Shown here: in pieces, positions 23,532-32,333 of the stretch
How positions within the stretch are numbered: the first letter of the stretch is position 1
How the letters are laid out: each line of letters begins with the position of its first letter
Assembly: GCF_938030685.1 (NCBI RefSeq)
Contig: NZ_CALHHX010000004.1
Coordinates: 1 to 37,973, forward strand
DNA: 37,973 nt
Reading direction: 5' to 3'
From: an uncultured Campylobacter sp.
GTDB taxonomy: Bacteria > Campylobacterota > Campylobacteria > Campylobacterales > Campylobacteraceae
Notes under the pieces: generated by a model
The model's input: the letters and a program-made list of their open reading frames with translations, nothing else
Databases searched by the model: none
What the model was told of the DNA's origin: nothing
Position numbers and translations under genes: made by a program

Positions 23532-25371
23532 AGTGGAATTCGTTAAAGAACGGTTTTTTAAACCTGATAGAGAAAATTTAAAGTCCTTAATAGCAAAAGA
23601 TGAGACTATACGGCTTTTTATCTATGCCGTCTTTATTGCGTGCATAATATCCAGTGTTTTTATGATTATCAATCCGTCGCCTACGTTAAATTTTGTTTCA
23701 AAGGCCACGGCCGCATCCTCTGTAATGCTTGCATTGACGATATATATAGGTAGAGATAAGGTACGCAAGGCAAAGAACGAAAATATCACCGAAAACAAAC
23801 CGGGCAAAAACTACTTGATAAATATCGGCTACGAGGTCAAAACCCTATACGGCAGCGCTTTAAAATCGTTCAGGGCAGCCAATAATATAGTTCGGCCGTT
23901 ACTGCTATGTGCAGAGCAATTCAAGCGCCACATGCTTATTATGGCCACGATTGGCGCCGGCAAATCGGTATTTATGAAAGGAATGATCGAGCAGCACGTT
24001 CTAAACGATGGCGGAGGACTCTGCGTAGATGGTAAGGGCACCGCTGAATTTGCAAAGGAAATTTACGCTCTTTTCGTTGCCATAGGCAGAGAGGATGATT
24101 TTATTCATATCAATTTTTTGGATATGGATCATACTCATACCATCAACCCGCTTTTAAGCGGCAGCGCCGAAGCGCTATACGAAATTTTAATTGCGCTACT
24201 TGAGGGCGAAGAAAATGAGTGGAAGGCCAAACAGAAAGGGTTTATGAAAAATATCCTCAAGCTGCTTGTTTGGCAGCGCGATAATGAAAATTTAAAGTTA
24301 GACTTTTCCGCGCTATCGTGCCTTATTCCCTTCGCCGCTGTAGTCGAAAGTGCCATACTCTACCGTGATAAAGTCTATCTAAGCAATGCGTTGGATGATT
24401 TTGTGAGCTATGTCAGCACGGCATTATCGATGCAATTTGAGAAATTTCTAAAAGCGGATCCCGAAGAGATTAGAAAAAGGATGCAAGAGGCTTTATCAAA
24501 CGGGGAGCAGGGGGCTTATGATGCCGGTATGGCCGCTCAAGCTTGGATTGATATTATTACCAGTCTAAAAAGCGATTACGGTCGCGTTTTTAATACGCAA
24601 ACGCCTACTATCTCAATGTGGGAGGCCGTGCAAAAAAACAAATTTATCTTCGTTACTCTTCCTACTATGGCAAGCGATACTACACCAAAACAGCTTGGAA
24701 AACTCATTTTAGGCTTAATAAAAGGGGTGGCGGCCGAAAAAGCCGAAAAGGCGGTAGAGCCGAAAATTCCTTTTATTTGCTGGTTCGATGAGATCGGGTC
24801 GTATATCATAGAGGGCTTCGGTCGTCTGATGTCGAAATCACGCGCCTTAGGAATTTCAATCATTCCGATATTTCAATCCCCGGCGCAAATAGATTCCGTA
24901 GGAAAAATAGTCGGCAGCGAGAGCTTGGAAAGACGTGAAATTTTTGATACCACGGGAACACATATTTTGATGAAAAATATTCACCCGGAGACCACGGAAC
25001 TTTACAATAAAATGATTAAGCAAAAGCGCTTTATTGATATGGATTACGTCGATAAAAGAGAAAGCATCAAAGGCCAAATAAGCGCAGAAGACCATTACAG
25101 GGTTGAAAAGGAAGATGCAATTAAGCATGAGGAGGTCATCGGTATGAATAACGGCGAGATGATGGTCTTTAACGACGGAAAGATGTACCGGGCGACGGCT
25201 ACTACGGAGAGCAGCTTAGCCAAATACGGCAAAAAGATCTCATTTGAGCTAAAATTAATGAATAGCCCTATACCGATTACGCAGTATATCCCTAAAAAGC
25301 AGTTTTTGATGGATGCGTATAGGTTATATAAAAAGCTAGGACTTGATGAGGAAAAGAGGGAGGCGGCATAA
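23521..25371 (+). CDS. Type IV coupling protein (VirD4/TraG/TrbC-like)
   Basis: This 616-aa protein has two N-terminal transmembrane helices (about residues 28-67), then a motor domain: HMLIMATIGAGKSVFMKGMI (Walker A, about 140-158), GLCVDGKGTAEFAKEIYALF, a middle lid, and PFICWFDEIGSYI (Walker B, about 417-429), with FQSPAQI after it. This is the coupling-protein plan, and the GKGT/DEIG details resemble the DotL/TrbC (IncI) branch. It brings the relaxase-DNA complex and protein substrates to the channel. It is the likely reader of the shared C-terminal tail on nearby proteins. It overlaps the toxin candidate gene by 11 bp. Confidence 0.88.
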   Translation: MAAEVEFVKERFFKPDRENLKSLIAKDETIRLFIYAVFIACIISSVFMIINPSPTLNFVSKATAASSVMLALTIYIGRDKVRKAKNENITENKPGKNYLINIGYEVKTLYGSALKSFRAANNIVRPLLLCAEQFKRHMLIMATIGAGKSVFMKGMIEQHVLNDGGGLCVDGKGTAEFAKEIYALFVAIGREDDFIHINFLDMDHTHTINPLLSGSAEALYEILIALLEGEENEWKAKQKGFMKNILKLLVWQRDNENLKLDFSALSCLIPFAAVVESAILYRDKVYLSNALDDFVSYVSTALSMQFEKFLKADPEEIRKRMQEALSNGEQGAYDAGMAAQAWIDIITSLKSDYGRVFNTQTPTISMWEAVQKNKFIFVTLPTMASDTTPKQLGKLILGLIKGVAAEKAEKAVEPKIPFICWFDEIGSYIIEGFGRLMSKSRALGISIIPIFQSPAQIDSVGKIVGSESLERREIFDTTGTHILMKNIHPETTELYNKMIKQKRFIDMDYVDKRESIKGQISAEDHYRVEKEDAIKHEEVIGMNNGEMMVFNDGKMYRATATTESSLAKYGKKISFELKLMNSPIPITQYIPKKQFLMDAYRLYKKLGLDEEKREAA

Positions 25372-25407
25372 AATGAAATCACTAAATTTAGAGAGAAGGA
25401 GCGAGAG

Positions 25408-25457
25408 ATGAAAATTTTAAATGTTTTGGCAGCGTGCGCCATAGTCTTGAGTGTAGC
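25408..25457 (+). repeat. Signal-peptide cassette, copy 1
   Basis: These 50 bp encode the first 16-17 residues (MKILNVLAACAIVLSVA) and match 30528-30577 at 48 positions. The two coding sequences are unrelated downstream, so the 5' end of one gene was copied to the other. Confidence 0.9.
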
Positions 25458-26502
25458 AATCGCAAATCCGCTTGAAGGAGTCAATCCGGGTAAAACGCAA
25501 AAGGGCGGTATAGGCGGAACGATAGATAAGATTAACGATAGCCTAGATGCTCTACAAAGGACGATAGAGAAGATCAGAGAAAGTCCTATAGGCAGATGTT
25601 ACGATTTATCGGGAAGAAATTACGATATTTGTAGTTTGGTACCGGATCTGGAGGCGGGGTTGAACGTTTGTTCGCTAGCTCCGAATATCCCGGGGCTTCA
25701 TAGAAGGAGCAGCTCCATTTGGGCTAATACCGAATTTATTAGAGAGTATTGCGCCAATAGAAGCAAATACGAGGGAATGGGCGGTATAGGAGGCAGCGAT
25801 AGCGATATTTTCATTTTGGGTCAAAAAGGCAAGGGCGGTAGGCCTTATGATGCACCGGGAGAGCCCGGAGATTTCAAAAAAATCATCGCCGCTAAGAGCC
25901 CTGCGAATACGGCCTTGTTACAATTCGATCAAGAGAAGTTAAATTTTATAAAGGGGGTCGCCGAAAGTTTAGGCAGAAAGAATATCGATACGGTAACTAT
26001 CGATGATATAGTAGCAAAAGCGCCTGCGAATATAGATGAGTTTAAAAATATGAGGTCTTTAAATATCGAGGCTTTAACAAGAGCTTCCGTAGAATTCTCC
26101 CCATATAAATTTAGCACAATATTAAGCAATAGGTTGAAAAACACTACCGATATAAACGCTATGAGGGCTATAGCGGAGCAGGAGGTTTTAAAAGTTCAAG
26201 GTTATCTAACAGATGAAATGCGCAATAGAGGAAATTTGGCTTTAAAACTAGCTTTCAGCAGGGAGTTTTTGGCTACCCCTACCAAAGAGTATATAGATAT
26301 TCTTAGAGAGGATGTCAAGATCGAAAACGTTCTTAGGATCAATAAGCGTATGTGGGTAGAGACAAAAATTTTAAGTGATTTGAGCGAAGAGCTCGAAAAG
26401 AAAAAGGATCTTATAGCTCTAACAGCCGAAAAAGCGATCATTATGAATACTAAATTTGACGCAAGAGCCGCACGAGAAGAGATAGAGGCACTGATTCGCT
26501 AA
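25408..26502 (+). CDS. Periplasmic T4SS-associated protein
   Basis: This 364-aa protein has a signal peptide (MKILNVLAACAIVLSVAIAN) whose DNA nearly repeats that of the 30528 gene. A glycine-rich segment (KTQKGGIGGTIDKI) and a cysteine-containing region follow (CYDLSGRNYDICSLVPDL, LNVCSLAP, EYCANRS; likely disulfides), then a largely helical 200-residue C-terminal half. It lies between the coupling protein and the polytopic 731-aa protein. The cysteine-rich N-terminal part recalls secreted or stabilising conjugation proteins, but no family is recognised. Confidence 0.6.
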   Translation: MKILNVLAACAIVLSVAIANPLEGVNPGKTQKGGIGGTIDKINDSLDALQRTIEKIRESPIGRCYDLSGRNYDICSLVPDLEAGLNVCSLAPNIPGLHRRSSSIWANTEFIREYCANRSKYEGMGGIGGSDSDIFILGQKGKGGRPYDAPGEPGDFKKIIAAKSPANTALLQFDQEKLNFIKGVAESLGRKNIDTVTIDDIVAKAPANIDEFKNMRSLNIEALTRASVEFSPYKFSTILSNRLKNTTDINAMRAIAEQEVLKVQGYLTDEMRNRGNLALKLAFSREFLATPTKEYIDILREDVKIENVLRINKRMWVETKILSDLSEELEKKKDLIALTAEKAIIMNTKFDARAAREEIEALIR

Positions 26503-26512
26503 AGGATGATTT

Positions 26513-28708
26513 ATGAAGAGGATGTTTTTATTTTTAGCTTTTGCGTTAATCTCCTGCGCCTGCGCCGATGAAGTCATAAGCCAAGGCGAAATTAACGAAA
26601 AAGAGCTATTTGTTGCAAACGACGACGTTATAAAAAGTGAGTGTAAGCCACAATGTAGGCAGGTCGAATCTAAATTTAAGGCTTTGGTCGTAGGATTTGA
26701 TCCGCAAAGCGGAGTTACCTCTTGTATCATCGTTCCAAAAGATGATTTTAGCAATACGCTAGGAATTAATGCCAATACGAAGAATACCACCTGCATCGAT
26801 GAAACCAATCAAACGATAAATGATGGTTTTTTATCAAGCGATATTAAGCCATATAGGTCAAGCTTAGGCTATAAGCCGGAACAGATGACGCTTACTCGCT
26901 TCCTTGCTGGCGTAGTAACCCTAGATCCGGCTGTAGTAGATTTTTCTCAAACGAAAACTACCGGGATCTTACACCTCAAAGATCCTAGCGCCATATATGG
27001 AACGAATACGGTAGACGTTCAAGGAAGGCGCGAGCTAACCGCAACGGCGAATAATCTCAATAAAGCAAATTTGGCCTATTATGCAACGCTTTTTTCCAAT
27101 ATGTCGGCGGTATATACCGCGCTGCAATACATGCTACTCGTTTGTATCGGCGGTTGGTTTTTTGCCGTTATGGCCGTTAGAAACGCAAATAATAAGATGG
27201 AGAGCTCGAACGAAAAACAAAAAATTTTAAACACTCTTTTAGTTCCAGTGCTGGCGTTTGCCGCTTTTTTTACACCGATTCCTGAAGATAGCGGAATGAC
27301 GGCTACGCCTATTCAAAAGATTATGCGCGCCGGCGCCTCTTTGAGCAATACTTTTGCTGATAAGTTAGGAACCGTGGGCGCGGAAAGCTACATGCAAAAG
27401 CTTTACGGCAGCGTAGGTGCATATACTTGGGAGAAGGAAAAGCTCTACCGAGAGAATAAAAAGAACTATGCAAATATCATCTCTGCTTATGAGAAGGGAT
27501 ATAAGGAGTGCCAAGATAGGTTTAGAAATATCTCAAGCTTTCTAAATACGCCGGAGGGTACACAGAAATTTGACCTCAATTCAAAAGGAGTTGAAAACGA
27601 GAAATATACTTTTCGAGGGTGCCAATACATAGAGTATCGATTAAGCTCTTTTTATAGCCTTAACCGAGAAAATCAAGTATTTTTAGAAGCGCTTGAGAAA
27701 AATTTGAGGAACAATGAGCTTAATACCAACCTTCGACAGATAGATGAAAGTATAGGCCGAAGACAAAACGAGCTCGGCTGGATCAACTCGACGATATTGC
27801 CCGGAATGGTCATTTTAATTGAAAATATATCCGCAATAGAAGAGAATTCCGTTGCGAATAAAATTATTGAAGACAATAAAAATAATATAGAAAAGGCCAG
27901 TAGAGACCGAGCAAAAATAAATCAGATAGAGCGGAACAAAGATAGCTGGATGCCCGAATCGCTTGCGAACTGGATAGACGATAATTTAGTAGATGCAGGA
28001 GATATAGCCGGTAGACTAATGGGAAATTTAAGCTATACGATGTTACCGGGAGCCGGCGAATTACTAAGTGGCCTTACTCTAAGCGACGATACGATTAAGA
28101 TGTTTACCGATAAGATGCCGCTATTGGGAAAAATTGCAGGGAAAGCGGTAAAAGCAGGCTCTTTTATTCTAGCAACGTTTCTAACAGCTTTGATATATAG
28201 CCATATTTTGAATTCATTGCCTTTGGCGGTTGCGATCGTAGCCGGAGCATTGGCGTTTTTGGGCTACATAATAGAGCTTGCAAAGTACTTCTATGTTACG
28301 CCGTTTATAACGGCATTTGCACTTACGACTGGCAAGGTCAATAAAATAGCGGAGTTTTTGGTAACGGGTATTGCGCTATTTCTAAAGCCTATATTGATCG
28401 TAATATTTTTATACTTTGCGATATTTATTTATGGGCTTTTCAATGATATATTTATGATCTATGCGGTAGAACAGCTCAATGTACTTAGAGAGCTGCAAAG
28501 CCAATTCTGGCTTACCGCCGTAATCACTACGTTTCAAGTGATATTGAAGATCGTAGGAGCAATAGGCTCGATGTATATTATGTGGAGTATTATATTGAAA
28601 GCGCCGGCTTGGCTATTTAAAATGGTCGGTCTAAATGATAGCGCTGCTGCGGGGTTTGCTACGGAGCAGCTGGGGCAAAAGTTGGAGAAATACAGCTTCC
28701 AGTTGTGA
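26513..28708 (+). CDS. Large polytopic membrane protein (VirB6/TraY/DotA-like)
   Basis: This 731-aa protein has a signal peptide (MKRMFLFLAFALISCACAD), a periplasmic N-terminal region of about 175 residues with cysteines (KSECKPQCRQ, TSCII, TTCID), helices near 195-220 and 240-257, a long soluble loop (about 290-530), and about six transmembrane helices from 545 to the end. Signal peptide, big central loop and C-terminal helix cluster fit DotA/TraY (I-type) or VirB6/TraG-N proteins that form the inner-membrane channel. The conserved VirB6 Trp is not assigned. It ends the first operon block; an inverted repeat and a new promoter follow. Confidence 0.65.
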   Translation: MKRMFLFLAFALISCACADEVISQGEINEKELFVANDDVIKSECKPQCRQVESKFKALVVGFDPQSGVTSCIIVPKDDFSNTLGINANTKNTTCIDETNQTINDGFLSSDIKPYRSSLGYKPEQMTLTRFLAGVVTLDPAVVDFSQTKTTGILHLKDPSAIYGTNTVDVQGRRELTATANNLNKANLAYYATLFSNMSAVYTALQYMLLVCIGGWFFAVMAVRNANNKMESSNEKQKILNTLLVPVLAFAAFFTPIPEDSGMTATPIQKIMRAGASLSNTFADKLGTVGAESYMQKLYGSVGAYTWEKEKLYRENKKNYANIISAYEKGYKECQDRFRNISSFLNTPEGTQKFDLNSKGVENEKYTFRGCQYIEYRLSSFYSLNRENQVFLEALEKNLRNNELNTNLRQIDESIGRRQNELGWINSTILPGMVILIENISAIEENSVANKIIEDNKNNIEKASRDRAKINQIERNKDSWMPESLANWIDDNLVDAGDIAGRLMGNLSYTMLPGAGELLSGLTLSDDTIKMFTDKMPLLGKIAGKAVKAGSFILATFLTALIYSHILNSLPLAVAIVAGALAFLGYIIELAKYFYVTPFITAFALTTGKVNKIAEFLVTGIALFLKPILIVIFLYFAIFIYGLFNDIFMIYAVEQLNVLRELQSQFWLTAVITTFQVILKIVGAIGSMYIMWSIILKAPAWLFKMVGLNDSAAAGFATEQLGQKLEKYSFQL

Positions 28709-28726
28709 TATAACTATGCTATTAGA

Positions 28727-28763
28727 TTGTAATAAAATACTATTTAATAGTAAAATATTACAA
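28727..28763 (+). terminator. AT-rich inverted repeat after the 731-aa gene
   Basis: Arms at 28727-28742 and 28748-28763 pair at 12 of 16 positions, with a 4-bp internal mismatch and a 5-nt loop. It lies between the operon end and the next promoter (-10 at 28793-28798). It could be a weak terminator or a regulatory palindrome; oriT is also possible, since little other intergenic DNA exists here. Confidence 0.4.
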
Positions 28764-28766
28764 TGA

Positions 28767-28798
28767 AATTGTATTTTTCTATGAAATTATGGTATAAT
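28767..28798 (+). promoter_or_regulatory. Extended -10 promoter before the 28828 gene
   Basis: TGGTATAAT at 28790-28798, preceded by a T-rich stretch GTATTTTTCTATGAAA. It resembles the promoters at 3719-3750 and 33236-33267, but the GTTATG/CATAAC half-sites are not kept, so it may escape the shared operator. It starts a fresh operon of small envelope proteins. Confidence 0.65.
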
Positions 28799-28827
28799 CG
28801 CCATAAAATTTTAATGAAAGGTTTGAG

Positions 28828-29277
28828 ATGAAAAGATTGTTTTTAGTATGTTTTTTGCTTTTGGGATCCGCAAATTTTTTGTTTGGGCATAAAATGGCTG
28901 AAGGCGGTAATGATTGGTATAGCGATATTGGTTTGTATAGTGGCGATTATGTAAGTATGGATAGAATTGTAGGACGAAATCCGGAAACCGGGGAGGTAGA
29001 TCCGATACTCAAAGAGGTCAGCAAAGAGGAATATGAGATGATAAAGGCTAAGGAGCTCAATAAAAAAGCCTATAAGAGGGCGGAAGAGGCGCGAATGAAG
29101 CTTGAAAAAGCTAAACAAAGCGGAGATGAAGCTAAGATTAAAGAGGCCGAAAGGAAGCTTGAGGAAGCTAATAGAGACGTCGAGTTATCTAAGGCTAAAA
29201 TTGAGGATCTAAAAGCTAGGCAGATTGAGAAAAAAACTAAAGCGCAAAATTTAGATAGTAACGTGAGTAAAAAATAA
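28828..29277 (+). CDS. Exported coiled-coil protein
   Basis: This 149-aa protein has a signal peptide (MKRLFLVCFLLLGSANFLFG) and a body dominated by a highly charged coiled coil (about residues 70-140, EEARMKLEKAKQSGDEAKIKEAERK and similar repeats). It is the first gene behind the promoter at 28790. Probably a periplasmic structural or T4SS accessory protein; no family recognised. Confidence 0.6.
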   Translation: MKRLFLVCFLLLGSANFLFGHKMAEGGNDWYSDIGLYSGDYVSMDRIVGRNPETGEVDPILKEVSKEEYEMIKAKELNKKAYKRAEEARMKLEKAKQSGDEAKIKEAERKLEEANRDVELSKAKIEDLKARQIEKKTKAQNLDSNVSKK

Positions 29278-29305
29278 CAAAGGAGCAAAAGATGAGGTAA
29301 ATATT

Positions 29306-29557
29306 ATGAAAAAAATAGCTTTAGCTTTGGTTTTTGCTAGCGGGCTTTTTGCAAATTCACCCTCCGCGCTTAAAGATTTGACTAGAGAACACACGGACGT
29401 ATTTCCTACGCATGAGGCGCAATATGCGACAATTATAAAGGAAAAAATACTTATTAAAGATCTACTGTCGATCAGGATAAATTTAGCTTTCGAGCTGGAT
29501 AAATTTCGACAGCTAATTTTTAACGGCTTTTTAATTCGTGCCGAAAAGGACTTTTAG
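29306..29557 (+). CDS. Small exported protein
   Basis: This 83-aa protein has a clear signal peptide (MKKIALALVFASGLFANS) and a short helical body (DLTREHTDVFPTHEAQYATIIKEK). It lies 28 bp after the coiled-coil gene and 1 bp before the next start at 29559. Not recognised. Confidence 0.55.
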   Translation: MKKIALALVFASGLFANSPSALKDLTREHTDVFPTHEAQYATIIKEKILIKDLLSIRINLAFELDKFRQLIFNGFLIRAEKDF

Positions 29558-29558
29558 C

Positions 29559-29921
29559 ATGCAAGAAGATGACGAACTACGTAAAAAACGAATACTCAAC
29601 GTAATCTATAAAGAGCAGTACCGGCTGAAATTGGGTGTAGTGTATCTTGTTTGCACGGGTTTTAATATACTTGCACTATTGATATTCTATCTGATTCATA
29701 AGAGCGGTCTTGCGTTTGATTTCACCGCTCTAATCTATATGGCCACTATCACGATATATTACAAATTCGTGTTCAATCTTACCAGAGACGGAAGGCACTT
29801 TGATAGTTTTATGCTGAAATTTCTATCAGAGCTAAGTGCTAAAACCGATAAGAAGCTTAGAGAAAATCTAAAGTCAAATTCAGCAATCAAATTAACAAAA
29901 CAAGAAGATGAAAATTTTTAA
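29559..29921 (+). CDS. Membrane protein with two transmembrane helices
   Basis: I chose ATG 29559 (MQEDDELRKKR), with AAAAGGA 8 bp upstream; a GTG at 29538 is also in frame and would overlap the previous gene. The 120-aa product has two helices (about 25-46 and 54-74: LKLGVVYLVCTGFNILALLIFYL and FTALIYMATITIYYKF) and a basic C-terminal tail. Possible inner-membrane accessory or surface/entry-exclusion protein; unrecognised. Confidence 0.6.
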   Translation: MQEDDELRKKRILNVIYKEQYRLKLGVVYLVCTGFNILALLIFYLIHKSGLAFDFTALIYMATITIYYKFVFNLTRDGRHFDSFMLKFLSELSAKTDKKLRENLKSNSAIKLTKQEDENF

Positions 29922-29932
29922 AAGGAGTTCCG

Positions 29933-30505
29933 ATGGAAAATTTAAATAACGATCAGATCGAGCAGGCAAAAGACCTGCTTAAACGCCTAACAAGGCTTTA
30001 CGGAGAGAAGGCGGATTTAGAGATTCGCCTCAAGGATCTTAGCGAAAAGATCAAATTTGAGATAGCCGATAGCTGCGATTTTAAAAATAAGCAGGGTGAA
30101 GTTCAAGCAAGCAGGGTAAAGTGGCCTTTAGTTATGGCCGCGATAAACGATATTTATAAACGAGCGCCAAGCAAGCGCGGTAATAAATTTGAACTGCTGG
30201 TGAGTGAAATGGAGGATTACAAACAGGCTTTAGAGGACGAGGACGCCGTATCTGAAGACTTAATTAGTATGCTGCCGCCGGTGCTAGACGAGCTGGATGC
30301 TTATAAGGGCTATTTTAAGGATGTGTTAGCAGATGCTTCGCTGCTCGATCAAGATACTATCAAAGCAATAGAAATGATAGCAAAGGATAAATATAAGGAG
30401 ATGAAAGCTGACCGACTTATAAAAGCCGGCTATGAGGCAAAAGAGCCTAAAGACAATAGCGAGCTATTCGAGCTTAAAGAGCGACTTAACGATATTTTGG
30501 CTTAA
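29933..30505 (+). CDS. Cytoplasmic helical protein, unknown
   Basis: This 190-aa protein lacks a signal peptide or membrane segment. It is helical and charged, with a possible N-terminal coiled coil (IEQAKDLLKRLTRLYGEKADLEIRLKDL) and acidic stretches (EDEDAVSEDLISML). AAAGGAG precedes the start. It sits between two envelope-protein genes, so it may be a cytoplasmic partner or chaperone for the T4SS, but this is only inferred. Confidence 0.55.
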   Translation: MENLNNDQIEQAKDLLKRLTRLYGEKADLEIRLKDLSEKIKFEIADSCDFKNKQGEVQASRVKWPLVMAAINDIYKRAPSKRGNKFELLVSEMEDYKQALEDEDAVSEDLISMLPPVLDELDAYKGYFKDVLADASLLDQDTIKAIEMIAKDKYKEMKADRLIKAGYEAKEPKDNSELFELKERLNDILA

Positions 30506-30527
30506 AAATTTATGACAAGGAGATAAG

Positions 30528-30577
30528 ATGAAAATTTTAAATGTTTTGGCAGCGTGCGCCATAGTTTTGAGCGTAGC
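30528..30577 (+). repeat. Signal-peptide cassette, copy 2
   Basis: Near-identical (48 of 50) to 25408-25457; both differences are silent transitions. It supplies the export signal of the ankyrin-like protein. Confidence 0.9.
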
Positions 30578-31031
30578 CGGAGCCGGCAAACTTGACGGTA
30601 TCAAATCGAATTCGCCTATTTTCCAAAAGCATCTCGTTGAGATCCGCAATATGGAAGAAAGCATCAAATCGGCTGGTAGCGCCGCGGAAGCGGCAGAGAT
30701 GAGTAAGGATTTTGCGTGGTCGACGCTTCCCGAAGCCTTTTCGGCCGTTATAGCTGCGGACGATGCGGAGGGATTTGCGGGGATGCTTGAAGTAATGAAG
30801 AGATTAAATATGGATCTTACGAATTTTAGCAGCTTAAATAACATGTATAATTTTGCCGTCGATATAGTAAATCATAAGGCTGTGAAATGTCTAAAATTGT
30901 TAAAACAAACCGATTTCAAATTTAACGAGCCGATCGAGGACGGTAGGGGTCATCAGTGGAATTCTTTACTTGCGTATGCAAAAAGTAGCGGAGCGGATAA
31001 GGAGATTATCCGGATTTTGGAGGGCAGATGA
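30528..31031 (+). CDS. Exported ankyrin-repeat-like protein
   Basis: This 167-aa protein has the same signal peptide as the 25408 gene (MKILNVLAACAIVLSVA), with only two base differences in 50. The mature part shows ankyrin-like helix pairs: AFSAVIAADDAEGFAGML, AVDIVNHKAVKCLKLLKQTD and NSLLAYAKSSGADKEIIRIL. Periplasmic ankyrin proteins can act as inhibitors or binding partners. Its stop overlaps the start of the peptidoglycan hydrolase gene by 4 bp (ATGA), which would fit an inhibitor or chaperone role. Unproven. Confidence 0.6.
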   Translation: MKILNVLAACAIVLSVAGAGKLDGIKSNSPIFQKHLVEIRNMEESIKSAGSAAEAAEMSKDFAWSTLPEAFSAVIAADDAEGFAGMLEVMKRLNMDLTNFSSLNNMYNFAVDIVNHKAVKCLKLLKQTDFKFNEPIEDGRGHQWNSLLAYAKSSGADKEIIRILEGR

Positions 31032-32110
31032 GCTTTAAAAAATGTTTGCTAGCCTCTTTGCTGCTGTTTTTTTCCGTATGCCTTGCGGAAGAAACGTGTA
31101 AAGTATCGCGCACTCCTTTTGGAAATCTCATTCGACAGAAAGAATCCGGCGGTCATTATGGCGCTTGGAATGAATATAAAACGAATTCTTCCGGAAAGAG
31201 GTATCTAGTAAGCCATGTTAGCGGAGACGGCAAAAATTTGACCAATATGACGCTCGCGGCCATAGTCGAGGAGCAAAAGCAAGGAACCATGTATGCCGTA
31301 GGCGCATACCAGATTGTCAATACGACAAAAGCTCCGGTATTAAATGAATCGATCAAGTATTTGAGTCTTAATCCGCTTGAAATTTACAACAAAGAGCTTC
31401 AGGATCGTATATTTGACGAGTATCTCACAAAATACAAGAGGAGCGCGCTGCATAGCTATTTTTATGGCGCGGGCGATATAGATAAGGCAGCCCTGCAGGC
31501 CGCGCAGGAATGGGCGAGTATGCCCGTTAAAAAGGGAACGACGCTATATCGAGGCGGTGTTGCCACATCAAATTGCAATACGAGCTACTACTCAGAAAAC
31601 GGCACGGACTCCTCTACAATATGCTATGAGACGCTTATAGAGGCTCTGAAGGTCAGCCGGGAGCAATTACAATCAGGTACGTGCAACCCGGAGAAAGAAG
31701 TCAATAAAGACAAAGAGGCAAAAGAAGCCGAGAAGCAAAACGGCGGCAATAACCAAACAAAACCGGATAATCCGGGCGGATATAAGGATATAAATGTCGG
31801 CCCGAATCCGGGCGGAGCTTGTGGCGGCTGCATAGATTGGGGATTGGGAGCGCAACTCGGCAATAAGTCTTTGGCGCAATTTCAAAAGCTCGATACGGAA
31901 ACTTTTTCAAAAGTTGAAGAGATCGTTTCAAAAATTAATACCGCGCATCAAAATTTAGAGCTTCAATCAAAGGATATTTTAGAGACCGGGCAGAAAATTT
32001 TACAGCTTCAAGGCACGATAGAAAGGGAAATTCAATATAATCAAAATATGATCAATTCTCTGCAAGACATCATAAATTCGAAAGACGCTACAAGGGGATT
32101 TGGGAAATGA
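31028..32110 (+). CDS. Peptidoglycan hydrolase-like protein with coiled-coil C terminus
   Basis: This 360-aa protein has a signal peptide (MSFKKCLLASLLLFFSVCLAE). The N-terminal domain (about 30-190) contains LIRQKESGGHYGAWN and AVGAYQIVN, matching lysozyme-like or transglycosylase muramidases (ESGG with the probable catalytic Glu; GAYQI). A linker rich in Lys, Gly and Pro follows, then a CGGC motif (about 262) and a C-terminal coiled coil (TAHQNLELQSKDILETGQKI). The C-terminal part resembles a VirB5-like helical protein, so the gene may fuse a wall hydrolase to a T4SS tip-like domain. It is the second wall-cutting protein here. Confidence 0.7.
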   Translation: MSFKKCLLASLLLFFSVCLAEETCKVSRTPFGNLIRQKESGGHYGAWNEYKTNSSGKRYLVSHVSGDGKNLTNMTLAAIVEEQKQGTMYAVGAYQIVNTTKAPVLNESIKYLSLNPLEIYNKELQDRIFDEYLTKYKRSALHSYFYGAGDIDKAALQAAQEWASMPVKKGTTLYRGGVATSNCNTSYYSENGTDSSTICYETLIEALKVSREQLQSGTCNPEKEVNKDKEAKEAEKQNGGNNQTKPDNPGGYKDINVGPNPGGACGGCIDWGLGAQLGNKSLAQFQKLDTETFSKVEEIVSKINTAHQNLELQSKDILETGQKILQLQGTIEREIQYNQNMINSLQDIINSKDATRGFGK

Positions 32111-32322
32111 GAATTTTCAAAATACTAAGCCAATATAGGCGCGATTTCGTAGCTATTTTCGAGTGTGAACATTGTGGCTTTAAAGTCGAAAAAAGGGGAT
32201 ATGACGACAAAAATTTTCATCACAACGTTATCCCTGAAATGACGTGCGATAAATGTGGCAAAAAAGCGGATCAAAACTATCGACCGCTTGAGCCGAAATA
32301 CCCGGACGATTTTCAAATTTAA
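32107..32322 (+). CDS. Small zinc-ribbon protein
   Basis: This 71-aa protein has CEHC (about residues 20-23) and CDKC (about 47-50), a zinc ribbon, plus HH between them. It overlaps the hydrolase gene by 4 bp (ATGA). Zinc ribbons of this size occur in phages and plasmids as DNA- or RNA-binding parts. Its place among envelope genes is unusual; function unknown. Confidence 0.65.
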   Translation: MRIFKILSQYRRDFVAIFECEHCGFKVEKRGYDDKNFHHNVIPEMTCDKCGKKADQNYRPLEPKYPDDFQI

Positions 32323-32333
32323 AGGAGTGAAAT

